NCBI RefSeq assembly: GCF_020991275.1
Contig: NZ_JAJLQY010000001.1
Location: 434,001-498,000, forward strand
DNA length: 64,000 bases
Reading direction: 5' to 3'
Source of the DNA: Actinocorallia sp. API 0066
GTDB lineage: Bacteria > Actinomycetota > Actinomycetes > Streptosporangiales > Streptosporangiaceae
The notes under the pieces were generated by a model. The model saw only the letters and a list, made by a program, of their open reading frames with translations. It was not told the DNA's origin and made no database searches. Every line of letters begins with the position of its first letter. Positions within the stretch are counted from its first letter, which is position 1. Position numbers and translations under genes: made by a program. Positions 8,023 through 17,191 of the stretch are shown in pieces.

Positions 8023-8457
8023 ATGTTCACGATCGCGCGCGTCCTGCTGACCGTCGCGGTGCTCGGCTTCAGCCTGATCCCGGTGCTCGCCGACTTCAAC
8101 CGCACCCACGCCACCAACCCGCTGTGGACCGGGCACGCCAGATACCACGTGGTGTGGCAGGTCTCCAGCTATGCCGCGCTCGGGGCGGTGTCGCTGGGAC
8201 TGCTGTGGCTTCCCCTGGACCATGCCGTCTGGCGCGCGCACCTGACGGCGGCGATCGCGCTGTGCGTCTACGGGGGCTTCTTCGCCGCCGCCGCGACCAG
8301 GCGGCTGTACGGGGGCACGCTCGCCGACCCCAACGGCTACCAGCCGATCAAGCTGCGCGTCTTTGGACGGGCCCGGTCCGCCGACCTCAACATCCTCGCC
8401 TTCACCATTTTTGTCCTGGTGCTGGCCATCGCCTGGGCGATCCTCATCGGTTCCTGA
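8023..8457 (+). CDS. Small four-helix membrane protein (possibly DUF6640-like)
   Basis: The 144-residue protein has four hydrophobic helices: near residues 3-23, 47-64, 73-91 and 122-142. A conserved-looking loop, LADFNRTHATNPLWTGHARY, follows the first helix. That loop recalls a family of small actinobacterial and proteobacterial membrane proteins found near oxidoreductase genes, which I remember as DUF6640 but cannot confirm. The start at 8023 follows the previous stop by one base. Function is unknown. Confidence 0.72.
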   Translation: MFTIARVLLTVAVLGFSLIPVLADFNRTHATNPLWTGHARYHVVWQVSSYAALGAVSLGLLWLPLDHAVWRAHLTAAIALCVYGGFFAAAATRRLYGGTLADPNGYQPIKLRVFGRARSADLNILAFTIFVLVLAIAWAILIGS

Positions 8458-8509
8458 CGACGCCGGCGACACCCACATGAAGACACCGACCAGAAAGGCG
8501 GGACGCACC

Positions 8510-9676
8510 ATGTCCACCGCCACCACCCTCAGCGACCGCATCCGCGAACTGCTACCCGCCATCGCCGAGCGCGCCCCCGAGACCGAACGACTCCGGCGCG
8601 TCCCCGACCAGACCATCGCGGAGCTGCGCGAGGCCGGGTATCTGCGCGCGTTCGTCCCCGCCAAGTACGGCGGCCTGGAGGTCAGCCCGCACGAGCTGTC
8701 CCAGGCGACCCGGCTGCTGGCCGGAGCCTGCACATCGACCGCGTGGGCGGTGTCCCTGCTCGCCGCGCACGCGCATCCGCTCGCCAACTTCAGCCCCCGG
8801 CTCCAGGACGAGGTGTGGGGCGCCGACCCCGGCGCGCTGGTCTGCTCGAGCGTCGCGCCGATGGGTGTGGCCACCCCGGCCACCGGCGGCATCCGCCTCA
8901 GCGGACGGTACAGCTGGTCCAGTGGCTGCGAGCACGCGACCTGGGCGATCGTCGGATTCAGGATGCCCGGGGCCGCGGGCGAACCCGAGCCGCACTTCGC
9001 CGTTATACCGCGGGGCGACTACACCATCGAGGACACCTGGCATGTGATGGGGCTCAGGGGCACCGGCAGTCAGGACCTGGTGATGGACGAGGTCTTTGTC
9101 CCCGACCACCGGATCGAATCGGTGATCGGCCTGAACATCGGCACGGCCAAGGGATTCGGGACCCACCCGGCGTCGCTGTTCACCCTGCCGTTCATGCCGG
9201 TCTTCTCCCTCGGCTTCGCCGCCGTGGGTCTGGGCGCCGCAGAGGCGCTCCTCGACCTCTACCGGCAGCGGCTCTCCACCCGCGTGCGGGCCTACACCGG
9301 CACCAGGGCCACCCAGTCGACACCCGCCCTGGTGCGCCTGGCCGAAGCGACGCACGAAGTGCGCTGCGCCGCCCGGCTGCTGGAACACGACTGGGAGCGC
9401 ATGCGGGCCCGGGCCGTCTCATCCGAGCCGGTGACCTGGGACGACCTGGTCGAATGGCGCGGCAACCAGGCGTATGCCACCCGCCTGTGCGTGCGCGCGG
9501 TCGACCGGCTGTTCGAGGCGTCGGGAGGCGGCGCCGTCCGCGACGAGAGCACCATGCAGCGCCTGTGGCGCGACATCCACGCCGGTGCGGCGCACGCCTA
9601 CTCCGACTACGACACCGCGGCACAAACCGTCGGAGCCCACCTGGCCGGGGTCGCGCTGCCCGAAGGAAGCTTCTAG
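8510..9676 (+). CDS. HsaA-like flavin-dependent monooxygenase (acyl-CoA dehydrogenase fold)
   Basis: The 388-residue protein has the acyl-CoA dehydrogenase fold, but it resembles the oxygenase components HsaA/HpaB-group D: LREAGYLRAFVPAKYGGLEV, GACTSTAWAVSLLAAH, LSGRYSWSSGCEHATWAIVG and GLRGTGSQDLVMDEVFVP. These enzymes take reduced flavin and O2 to hydroxylate phenols or similar rings. The reductase at 7003 is the obvious partner. The start at 8510 has AAAGGCGGGA in front; an ATG 33 bases upstream is less well placed. Aromatic or steroid-ring substrates are inference. Confidence 0.85.
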   Translation: MSTATTLSDRIRELLPAIAERAPETERLRRVPDQTIAELREAGYLRAFVPAKYGGLEVSPHELSQATRLLAGACTSTAWAVSLLAAHAHPLANFSPRLQDEVWGADPGALVCSSVAPMGVATPATGGIRLSGRYSWSSGCEHATWAIVGFRMPGAAGEPEPHFAVIPRGDYTIEDTWHVMGLRGTGSQDLVMDEVFVPDHRIESVIGLNIGTAKGFGTHPASLFTLPFMPVFSLGFAAVGLGAAEALLDLYRQRLSTRVRAYTGTRATQSTPALVRLAEATHEVRCAARLLEHDWERMRARAVSSEPVTWDDLVEWRGNQAYATRLCVRAVDRLFEASGGGAVRDESTMQRLWRDIHAGAAHAYSDYDTAAQTVGAHLAGVALPEGSF

Positions 9677-9684
9677 GAGCATCG

Positions 9685-10710
9685 ATGAGACTTGCCAACG
9701 TCATCATCAAGGGCCGCCCGCGCCTGGCCGTCCGGGGAGACGAGGACGTCGTCGTCGACGCGGCCCTCCTCCTCGGCCGAGACGACCTGGACATGCAGAC
9801 CGTCATCGCACATTCCGGCTCGCTGCTGCCGTCCTTGCGGGCGAAGCTCGCGCGGCCGGCACCCGAACACACCATCCTCGATGTCTCCGTCGACGCCCCC
9901 GCCATCAGCTCCGCCAGCGCCGCCGCTGACATCCCGGCTGGGTCTCGCCGGGTCCGCTGGCTGCCGCCGTCACCGCGGCCATCAAAGATCGTGGGTGTCG
10001 CGGTCAACAACAGACTCGGAGCCCGGTTCGCGCACCGGGCACCCGTCGAGCCCGCCTACTTCCTCAAACCGCCCTCGGCGCTGACCGGTCACCGGGAACC
10101 CATCGTGGTGCCCGCCGAGTACGGCCTCACCCACCCCGAACCCGAACTCGCCGCGATCATCGGCACCCGCTCACGCGACCTGGCCCCCGACACCGCCTTG
10201 GACGCGGTGTTCGGCTTCACCATCATCAACGACATCACCTCGCCCGGCCTCAAGGACCGCGACAGCATGGAACTGGTCCTGCCCGGCCCGATCGGATCCG
10301 ACCTCGGCTGGCGCCGCCGCCACGGCGAGGACGACCACTCGGTCTACCTGACCTACCACGCACGCTCCAAGGGCTGCGACACCTTCGCGCCGATGGGGCC
10401 GTGGCTGGTCACCCGTGAGGAGGTCGCCGATCCCAACGACCTGGACATCGAAGGCCGACTGAACGGAGAACTCGTGCTCACCGACTCCACCCGCAACCTC
10501 ACGTTCACCATCCAGGCCGCACTCGCCCACCTGTCGCGGCACATGACCCTTGAACCCGGCGACATCGTCCACTTCGGGACCGCGTTCCAACCCGCCGCGC
10601 CCGACCGCTACCCGACGATCCGCCATCTGGACCTGAGCACGATCGACGGCACCTTCTCGGTCGGCATCTCCGGGATCGGGCGCCTGGACAACCCCATCAG
10701 GCGATCATGA
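9685..10710 (+). CDS. Fumarylacetoacetate hydrolase family protein
   Basis: The 341-residue protein carries the FAH C-terminal fold: KIVGVAVNN, PAYFLKPPSALTG, the acidic metal site in THPEPELAAIIG, FGFTIINDITSPGLKDRD and a DIVHFGT segment. Members hydrolyse or decarboxylate C-C bonds in ring-cleavage products, or act as 2-keto-pentenoate hydratases. It starts at 9685 with TAGGAG upstream. Its place after a two-component hydroxylase supports an aromatic degradation role. The TGA overlaps the ATG of the TetR gene. Confidence 0.87.
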   Translation: MRLANVIIKGRPRLAVRGDEDVVVDAALLLGRDDLDMQTVIAHSGSLLPSLRAKLARPAPEHTILDVSVDAPAISSASAAADIPAGSRRVRWLPPSPRPSKIVGVAVNNRLGARFAHRAPVEPAYFLKPPSALTGHREPIVVPAEYGLTHPEPELAAIIGTRSRDLAPDTALDAVFGFTIINDITSPGLKDRDSMELVLPGPIGSDLGWRRRHGEDDHSVYLTYHARSKGCDTFAPMGPWLVTREEVADPNDLDIEGRLNGELVLTDSTRNLTFTIQAALAHLSRHMTLEPGDIVHFGTAFQPAAPDRYPTIRHLDLSTIDGTFSVGISGIGRLDNPIRRS

Positions 10711-11387
10711 TCTCGCTGATCCCCTACCCTGAGCAGGTGTCACCATCAGAGAAGCCCGGCGAGAACCCCAAGATCGACGGGCGTCGTCTGCGGGGTTCGG
10801 CCACGCGTGCGGCAGCGATCAAAGCGGCAGCCGAACTCTTCGCCTCGCAGGGCTACTCCGCGACCGGCATCAACAGCATCGCCAAAGCGGCGGGAGCCAA
10901 CGCGGCATCGATCTACCACGCCTTCGGCAGTAAGGAAGGGCTGCTGGCCGCCGTCGTCGACCACGCCAGCAACGAGTTCTTCGAACAACTCGACGTGCTC
11001 ACCGGCCAGCCCACACCCGCCCAGGCCCTGCGACGGCTGGCCGACTCCTTCGAGTCGAACCCCCTGTTCATCCGGCTTCTGTTGATTCTCATCCTTGAGC
11101 GCGGCGACGAGGACCCGGCACTGCTGCAGACCGCCGTCGACGTCCGAGAGCGCGGCCGCGCGGTGATCGCCGAGGCGATGACCAACCATCTGCCCGACCT
11201 GCCCGAGGCCCGGCGCGGCCAGATCCTCGACGACCTCAGCCGCCTGCTCATGGTGTTGATGGACGGCGCGTTCATCGCACGCCAGGTCGACGCGGACGCG
11301 GCGGTGTTCCGCCGCATCTTCGACCTGATGGCAGCCGCGATGCGCGGCATGGTGAGCGAGCTCTCGCCTGAGGAAGGCACCGCTTGA
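10707..11387 (+). CDS. TetR family transcriptional regulator
   Basis: The 226-residue protein has a TetR helix-turn-helix at about residues 33-80 (AAIKAAAELFASQGYSATGI, then AANAASIYHAFGSKEGLL-like segment) and an all-helical ligand-binding C-terminal half. It is the only specific regulator within the 7.0-14.6 kb cluster and probably controls it. The start at 10707 overlaps the previous stop (ATGA); a GTG at 10738 is an alternative. The ligand is unknown. Confidence 0.87.
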   Translation: MISLIPYPEQVSPSEKPGENPKIDGRRLRGSATRAAAIKAAAELFASQGYSATGINSIAKAAGANAASIYHAFGSKEGLLAAVVDHASNEFFEQLDVLTGQPTPAQALRRLADSFESNPLFIRLLLILILERGDEDPALLQTAVDVRERGRAVIAEAMTNHLPDLPEARRGQILDDLSRLLMVLMDGAFIARQVDADAAVFRRIFDLMAAAMRGMVSELSPEEGTA

Positions 11388-11587
11388 TCGGTGTAGCCGA
11401 CTCATCCGGCTGCACCTGAGGCCGTCGGACGGCCGAGATGCCGACGCGGCCGACCGGGCCGACGGCAGGACGCTACCCATGCTCGGGGATCGCCGGAGTC
11501 CTCGACCTTCGAGCCTCGTCGCGTGCGCCCACGGGGTCCTGCCGCCCATGAGACGTCCCTTACCGCAGAACGAAAAGGATCAGTGTG

Positions 11588-11638
11588 ATGTCCTTCGAAC
11601 CACCTACCCCGCGCACGGCCGTGCGGTGCCCGCGATGA
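11588..11638 (+). CDS. Possible 16-residue leader peptide coupled to the acyl-CoA ligase gene
   Basis: An ATG at 11588, preceded by AAAAGGA, opens a short frame reading MSFEPPTPRTAVRCPR whose TGA overlaps the ligase ATG (ATGA at 11635-11638). The 247-bp gap after the TetR gene is otherwise empty. The ligase start itself has little Shine-Dalgarno sequence, so translation of this small frame could deliver ribosomes to it. Alternatively the overlap is chance, or it marks a shifted native N terminus. Confidence 0.4.
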   Translation: MSFEPPTPRTAVRCPR

Positions 11639-13548
11639 CGGCGCTCCAGTGGCCGGCCCGCTACGAGGCCCCGGCGGACCTGGCCGCCATCGAGGCGGTC
11701 CCGCTCGCCGAGCGTAACCTGCCGGAGACGACCTACCACGTGCTGGAACGGGCCGCGGAACTATGGCCCGACCGGACCGCCGTGGCGGTGCTCCCGAACG
11801 CCGACGACTGGAAAGCACACACCAGCGTCACCTTCGGGCGACTGCGAGCCGAGGTGAACGCGGTGGCGAACGCGCTGCACGAACTGGGACTGCGACGTCG
11901 CGGCACGGTCGGCCTGCTGTCCCCGAACTGCCGGGAACTGCTGGCCGCCACGATCGCGGCGCAGACCGCCGGCATCGCCGTGCCGGTCAACCCGGGCATG
12001 AGTCCAGAACACATCCGCGAACTCCTGGTGCGCACGGGCGCCCGGATCCTGATCGCGGCCGGGCCGGAACTCGACCCGGCGGCCTGGCGAGTGGCGCTCG
12101 GGCTGGCACGCGGCGGCACGGTGGACGCCGTGCTGGCTCTGCGGCCCACCGGCGCCACGGGGCGGCCACCGTCCCCGCCCCTCGTCGACGGTGCCCTGGT
12201 GGCCTACCTGGACGAACGGAGCACGATCCGCACCGACCGGTTCACCGGCACCCCGCCCACGGCCGCGGACCTGGCCGCGATCTTCCACACCGGCGGTACC
12301 ACCGGACTGCCCAAACTGGCCGCGCACACCCACGCCAACCAGGTCGTCAACGCCTGGATGGTCGCCGCCAACACCACCCTCGACCAGCACTCGGTCGCCT
12401 TCGCGGGCCTGCCCCTCTTCCATGTCAACGCCCTCATCGTCACCCTGCTCGCACCGCTCCTGCGCGGCCACCAGGTGGTCTGGGCCGGACCAGACGGCTA
12501 CCGCGACGCCCAGCTCTACCCGCGGTTCTGGGAGATCGTCGAGCACTTCCAGGTGGCGACCATGAGCGCCGTCCCCACCGTCTACCAGGTCCTGGCGCGG
12601 GTTCCCGTCGACGCCGACATCTCCAGCATGCGGGCGGCCGCGGTGGGGGCCGCCGCGCTCCCGCCCGCCGTACGCGACGCGTTCGTGGGCAACACCGGCA
12701 TCCCGCTGATCGAGGGATACGGACTGACCGAAGCGACGTGCGCCAGCGTGCGCGGCTTCCTGCGCCACCCCAGGCCCGGATCCATCGGCCAGCGGATGCC
12801 CTACCAGCAGGTCAAGATCGTCCGAGTCGAACCCGACGGCACCTGGACCGACCTGCCGGCGGGCGAGGTCGGCCTGCTGGTGATCAAGGGCCCGACGGTG
12901 TTCCCCGGATACGTCACCGGACACGACGCGCAGGGGCCGGTGCTCGACGGGCAGGGCAGACTCGTCGACGGCTGGCTCGACACCGGCGACCTGGCCCGCA
13001 TCGACCAGGACGGCTACGTACACCTCACCGGACGCGCCAAGGACCTGATCATCCGCGGCGGCCACAACATCGACCCCGCGATGATCGAGGACGTCCTGCT
13101 CGCGCACCCCGCGGTCACCGGCGCCGCGGCGGTCGGCCGCCCGGACCACCACGCCGGTGAGGTCCCGGTCGCCTTCGTCACCCTGGTTCCCGCGGCCACC
13201 GTCACCGGCGCGGACCTGAAGGTCTGGGCGGCCCGACACGTCGCCGACAGAGCCGCGGCGCCCAAGGCGGTGACGATCCGCGACTCCCTGCCGGTCACCG
13301 CGATCGGCAAACCACACAAACCGACGCTACGGGCTGAGGCCGCCCGCGATGCGCTCAGCGGGGCCCTCGAAGGACTGCCGCACATCGACGCCGTGGAAGC
13401 CGTCGTCGAGGACGGCTCCCCCGTCGTGATCGTCCACACCGGCGAGGACGTCGACCAGGCGGCGGTGAGATCGGCCCTGAACGTCTACGACGTCGAATGG
13501 CGGCTCAGGGTGGGGGCGGACGGTCCGGTCGCGGGGAGGAACACATGA
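11635..13548 (+). CDS. Acyl-CoA synthetase (AMP-dependent, FadD-like)
   Basis: The 637-residue ANL-superfamily ligase shows motif A3/P-loop FHTGGTTGLPKLAAHTH, the IEGYGLTEATCASV motif, the adenylate-binding WLDTGDLARIDQDGYVHLTGRAKD and hinge/core GGHNIDPAMIEDVL. The catalytic lysine region is AIGKPHKPTLR. It activates a carboxylic acid as acyl-AMP and transfers it to CoA. A C-terminal tail of about 60 residues after the catalytic lysine is longer than usual. Cluster context suggests an aromatic or steroid-derived acid. The start at 11635 overlaps a possible leader peptide; the stop overlaps the next gene. Confidence 0.9.
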   Translation: MTALQWPARYEAPADLAAIEAVPLAERNLPETTYHVLERAAELWPDRTAVAVLPNADDWKAHTSVTFGRLRAEVNAVANALHELGLRRRGTVGLLSPNCRELLAATIAAQTAGIAVPVNPGMSPEHIRELLVRTGARILIAAGPELDPAAWRVALGLARGGTVDAVLALRPTGATGRPPSPPLVDGALVAYLDERSTIRTDRFTGTPPTAADLAAIFHTGGTTGLPKLAAHTHANQVVNAWMVAANTTLDQHSVAFAGLPLFHVNALIVTLLAPLLRGHQVVWAGPDGYRDAQLYPRFWEIVEHFQVATMSAVPTVYQVLARVPVDADISSMRAAAVGAAALPPAVRDAFVGNTGIPLIEGYGLTEATCASVRGFLRHPRPGSIGQRMPYQQVKIVRVEPDGTWTDLPAGEVGLLVIKGPTVFPGYVTGHDAQGPVLDGQGRLVDGWLDTGDLARIDQDGYVHLTGRAKDLIIRGGHNIDPAMIEDVLLAHPAVTGAAAVGRPDHHAGEVPVAFVTLVPAATVTGADLKVWAARHVADRAAAPKAVTIRDSLPVTAIGKPHKPTLRAEAARDALSGALEGLPHIDAVEAVVEDGSPVVIVHTGEDVDQAAVRSALNVYDVEWRLRVGADGPVAGRNT

Positions 13549-14591
13549 GGTACCGGAAACTCGGCGGCACCGGGGTGTCGGTCAGCGAGTTCGCCCTCGG
13601 CGCGATGATGCTCGGCCCCTGGGGCAACGCCGACGAGGACGCCGTCGTCCGGATCGTCCACACCGCGCTGGACGCGGGGATCAACCTGGTGGACACCGCG
13701 GACGTCTACTCGAACGGCGAGTCCGAACGCCTCGTCGGAAAAGCGCTCAAGGGCCGCCGCGACGACGTCGTCCTGGCCACCAAGTTCTTCCACCCCACCG
13801 GCTTCGACCCCAACAGCGGCGGCGGGTCGCGACGCTGGATCGTCCGCGCCGTCGAGGACAGCCTCCGCCGACTGGACACCGACCACATCGACCTCTACCA
13901 GATGCACCGGCCCGACCCCGGCACCGAGATGGAGGAGACTCTCGCCGCCCTCTCTGATCTGGTGCGCTCGGGCAAGGTCGGCCTCATCGGGCACTCCACC
14001 TTCCCCGCCGACCTGCTTGTGGAGGCCCGGTGGGCGGCCGAACGCGGTGGGCATGTGCGCTTCCGTACCGAGCAGCCGCCCTACTCGGTGCTCGCGCGCC
14101 GCGTCGAGGCCGACCTGCTCCCCGCGGCCCAACGCCATGGGATGGGTGTCCTCACCTGGGGGCCGCTCAGCGCGGGCTGGCTGTCGGGCAGGCACACCAT
14201 GAAGGGCGTACAGGCCGACGGCGGCCGCACCGTCCTGGAAGCCCACAAATACGACCAGACCAACCCGGCGAACGTCCGCAAACTGGAGGCCGCCACTCAG
14301 CTCCACCAGCTCGCCGACGACGCGGGGCTGAGGCTCCCGCACCTGGCCACCGCCTTCGTCCTCGCCCACCCCGCGGTCAGCTCGGTCATCCTCGGCCCCC
14401 GCACCCTGGACCAGCTCACCGACCTCCTGGAGGGCGTCGACACGATCCTCACCGACGACGTCCTGGACCGCATCGACCAGATCGTCCCACCGGGCACCGA
14501 CCTCAACCCCGACGACGCCTACTACACCCCACCGTCCATCGCCGACCCGGCGCTGCGCAGAAGGCCCCACCCACCGCGAACGGCCCACTGA
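13545..14591 (+). CDS. Aldo/keto reductase
   Basis: The 348-residue NADPH-dependent TIM-barrel oxidoreductase begins MRYRKLGGTGVSVSEFALGA and has the AKR tetrad Asp-Tyr-Lys-His visible in LVDTADVYSNGESE, VLATKFFHP and DLYQMHRPDP. The NADP-binding end is ATAFVLAHPAVSSVILGPRT. It starts at ATG 13545 behind GGGGAGGA and overlaps the ligase stop by 4 bases. It is the last gene of the catabolic cluster and is followed by two strong hairpins. Confidence 0.9.
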   Translation: MRYRKLGGTGVSVSEFALGAMMLGPWGNADEDAVVRIVHTALDAGINLVDTADVYSNGESERLVGKALKGRRDDVVLATKFFHPTGFDPNSGGGSRRWIVRAVEDSLRRLDTDHIDLYQMHRPDPGTEMEETLAALSDLVRSGKVGLIGHSTFPADLLVEARWAAERGGHVRFRTEQPPYSVLARRVEADLLPAAQRHGMGVLTWGPLSAGWLSGRHTMKGVQADGGRTVLEAHKYDQTNPANVRKLEAATQLHQLADDAGLRLPHLATAFVLAHPAVSSVILGPRTLDQLTDLLEGVDTILTDDVLDRIDQIVPPGTDLNPDDAYYTPPSIADPALRRRPHPPRTAH

Positions 14592-14619
14592 CCCGATTCT
14601 CCCGCCAACCCGAGGACGA

Positions 14620-14683
14620 CGCCCTGGTCAGGTCTCGCGGAGACCCGACCAGGGCGAGCGCCCGCCAGCCCGGATGGCGGGCG
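14620..14683 (+). terminator. Two back-to-back hairpins closing the catabolic cluster
   Basis: The first hairpin pairs CGCCCTGGTC (14620-14629) with GACCAGGGCG (14647-14656) and contains an inner GGTCTC/GAGACC stem with a 3-nt loop, giving a nearly perfect 37-nt hairpin. The second pairs CGCCCGCCA (14659-14667) with TGGCGGGCG (14675-14683). Neither has a T tract, which is common for actinomycete terminators. Convergent genes end on both sides, so they may act bidirectionally. Confidence 0.6.
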
Positions 14684-14865
14684 ACGCCTGGACGTCCGGG
14701 TCCCGTGCCGCGTCGAGGCCGCCGAGTCCCTGGCGGGCGGCGCCCGTCCGGGCCAGGCTCAGGACACGCAGGGGCAGGTCCACGTTCGGCGGCCTCCCGG
14801 AGCGCGGAAGGCCGGGGTTGGGTGGACTTTGGACGGTAGATCCGGTGGTGGTGGGGAGGGTGGGG

Positions 14866-15459
14866 TTACTCGACGTGCTGGGCTAGGGTGCGGCGGAGTT
14901 CGGCGGGGTCGATGGGGGTGGTGAAGCCGGAGTTGTCGGTTGAGCGGCGGAAGGACATTGAGGGGCATCCGCCCTCGGTTTTGCCCTTGAGGTCTGATGC
15001 GGTGGTGACTGTCTTGCCGGTTTTGGCCTCGTAGAGGGTGACGTTGTAGATGCCGCGGTAGAGGGGGAAGGTTTCGGTCTTCGGGCTGGTGAACGTGCAC
15101 TCGCCGACCCGCTCGCCCTCTTCGACGTCGAGGCAGGCGACGAGCTGGATGTCGTTGAGCTGCTCGCTCCTGGGGTTCCAGACCGCGGGGTAGCGGTCGG
15201 CGCCGTCCGGCGGGTCGACGCGCACCGAGTTCCGGCCGGAGAAGACCTCGATGAGGTGCGGGCCGGGCTCGGTGTAGGCGGCCGCCTCAGGGAAGTACTT
15301 CGGGCCCCTCGGGTCGCACAGCTCGACGTAGTCGTAGTTCGACTTCAGTGGCTTGTCGCTGGCCTCCGGGTCGTCCTTGCCGGAGAAGAACAGGTTCCAG
15401 CCACCCCACACCACCACGCCCATGATCACGATCATGACGAGGCATCCCACGTTCCGCAT
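14866..15459 (-). CDS. Membrane-anchored or secreted protein of unknown function
   Basis: The 197-residue protein starts MRNVGCLVMIVIMGVVVWGG, one hydrophobic helix that serves as a signal anchor. A soluble domain of about 170 residues follows, with four cysteines (near residues 49, 110, 121 and 163) that could pair outside the cell. The ATG at 15459 has AGAAAGGGG five bases upstream; an in-frame GTG at 15480 is less likely. No family was recognised. It converges on the aldo/keto reductase gene and is not in an operon. Confidence 0.75.
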   Translation of the reverse strand: MRNVGCLVMIVIMGVVVWGGWNLFFSGKDDPEASDKPLKSNYDYVELCDPRGPKYFPEAAAYTEPGPHLIEVFSGRNSVRVDPPDGADRYPAVWNPRSEQLNDIQLVACLDVEEGERVGECTFTSPKTETFPLYRGIYNVTLYEAKTGKTVTTASDLKGKTEGGCPSMSFRRSTDNSGFTTPIDPAELRRTLAQHVE

Positions 15460-15853
15460 GCGCCCCTTTCTAGCAGACACCTCTGTCTATCAAGAACCCG
15501 CATCCGTCCTTACGAATCAGGGGAAGCGCGCGTTCGGTCTCGGCCCACGCGTTGCCCGCGGCGCGGAAGAACACGCGGCGCAGGGTTCCCGGCCGCGTCC
15601 GCTGGCGCGCGCTTTTGAGCCGGGTGTGGCGCTTCCTTCCCGGCGGTGTCGGGTGCGGGGTGGCGGCAGGCTTTGTGGGAGAACATGGCGAACTGGTGGC
15701 CGTCTGCGGGGGCGGTGTGGAGCTGGGAGTGGGTGGTGAATATTCGGATGATTGGGGATGAACTTCGCGTTTTTGGGTGAACCTGTGGGCGGGGTGGGGG
15801 CGTCGACGGAGGGCGGACGTGGCCGTGAGGGCCGCGCGGTCCCTGGAGGGCGT
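15460..15853. other. Spacer between divergent genes, no gene seen
   Basis: This 394-bp region lies between the starts of the divergent anchored protein and the FG-GAP protein. The frames crossing it are antisense or upstream extensions without family resemblance. It must hold both promoters, but I could not pick convincing -10/-35 pairs. Confidence 0.5.
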
Positions 15854-17191
15854 ATGCGGTGGCGGAAGGCGGCGGTTGTCGTTGTGGGTGCGGTGCTCGT
15901 GGCGGAGGGCTTGGTGGCCGGGTCCGCCGCGGCGGGGCGTAAGCCCGCGAAGCCCGGGGACTTCAACGGCGACGGGCGGGTCGACCTTGTCGCCGGGCAT
16001 CCGGGGCTGACGGTCAAGGGCCGGAAGCGGGCGGGCGGTGTCGTCGTCATCGACGGGGCGCGCAAGCCCGGGACGCGGTGGCGCACGCTCACCAGGGACA
16101 CGGCGGGCGTGCCGGACAGGTCGCGGTCGAAGGAGCGGTTCGGGGCGGCGCTCGCCTCCGGCGACTTCGACCGCGACGGGTACGCCGACCTCGCGGTGTC
16201 GGCGGGCGGAAAGGTCGTGGTGCTCCACGGGACGGCCGGGGGCCTCACCGGCCGACGGGCAAGGCAGATCGCACCGGGATTCCCGGCGAACCAGGACGGT
16301 CCCGGCAGCGCCAAGGGTCGGCCGGACAGCCGTAGGTTCGGCACCGTGCTCACGTCCGGCGACTACAACGGCGACGGGTACGCCGACCTCGCCGTACGCA
16401 GCGACAGGGGAGAGGCGGGCCTCCTGGTGCTCAAGGGCGGCCGGAACGGCCTCACCACCAAGGGCGCGCGCCGCCTCACCAACGGCCTGAAGCGGTTCGG
16501 CACGTTCCTCGGTTCGGCCGACGTCACCGGCGACGGCGTCACCGACCTCGTCGCCTCCCAGGAGACGCCGGACGGGCTGCCGCGCCCCGCCGGAGCCGTC
16601 GTGGACCAGCCGTTCACCCTCGTCCCCGGATCGCGCGCGGGGCTGCGCATGGCCGCCGCCGTCCGGTGGTCGGCGCCCGCCGCCCGCGCCCTGCGGTTCG
16701 GGCTCGGCGACCTCACCGGCGACGGCCGTGCCGACCTCGTCCGCGCCGACGCCCCGTCCGCCGACGCGCCCGGCGGCTTCGCCACACAGGTAAGCGAGGG
16801 GGGCGCCTTCGGGACGCCCCGCGTGACGTCCCTGGGCGGCGACATAGCGGCGTCCGGCGCGTTCGCGATAGGCGACGTCACCGGGGACGGCCGAGGCGAC
16901 CTGCTGGCGGGCCTGTGGGCCTTCGCCGCGTTCACGGCCCTCTACCCCGGTGCGGCCACGGGCGTCGGCCCTCGACTGCGTGCCTACGGCGGCGACTCCG
17001 AGGCCGTCCGGTACGGCGACCACGTCGCGGTGGCCGACGTGGCCGGGAACCGTCGCGCTGACGTCCTGTACACCGCGACGGGAGGCTACGGAGACGCGGC
17101 GGTCTCTCTGCACACCGCCGGAGCGGCCGCCCGCAGAACGGTCTTCCGCGCCTCGGGCGCCCCCGAGGGCTTCACCCTCCTCAGTCCTTGA
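15854..17191 (+). CDS. Secreted FG-GAP/VCBS repeat protein
   Basis: The 445-residue protein has a signal peptide (MRWRKAAVVVVGAVLVAEGL, with cleavage near GSAAA) and seven Asp-rich repeats of the form D-x-[ND]-G-D-G-x-x-D-L: DFNGDGRVDLV, DFDRDGYADLA, DYNGDGYADLA, DVTGDGVTDLV, DLTGDGRADLV, DVTGDGRGDLL and a degenerate DVAGNRRADVL. Such loops bind Ca2+ and build an integrin-like beta-propeller. The start at 15854 has GGAGGG just upstream. It is probably extracellular; no enzymatic domain is fused. Confidence 0.85.
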   Translation: MRWRKAAVVVVGAVLVAEGLVAGSAAAGRKPAKPGDFNGDGRVDLVAGHPGLTVKGRKRAGGVVVIDGARKPGTRWRTLTRDTAGVPDRSRSKERFGAALASGDFDRDGYADLAVSAGGKVVVLHGTAGGLTGRRARQIAPGFPANQDGPGSAKGRPDSRRFGTVLTSGDYNGDGYADLAVRSDRGEAGLLVLKGGRNGLTTKGARRLTNGLKRFGTFLGSADVTGDGVTDLVASQETPDGLPRPAGAVVDQPFTLVPGSRAGLRMAAAVRWSAPAARALRFGLGDLTGDGRADLVRADAPSADAPGGFATQVSEGGAFGTPRVTSLGGDIAASGAFAIGDVTGDGRGDLLAGLWAFAAFTALYPGAATGVGPRLRAYGGDSEAVRYGDHVAVADVAGNRRADVLYTATGGYGDAAVSLHTAGAAARRTVFRASGAPEGFTLLSP

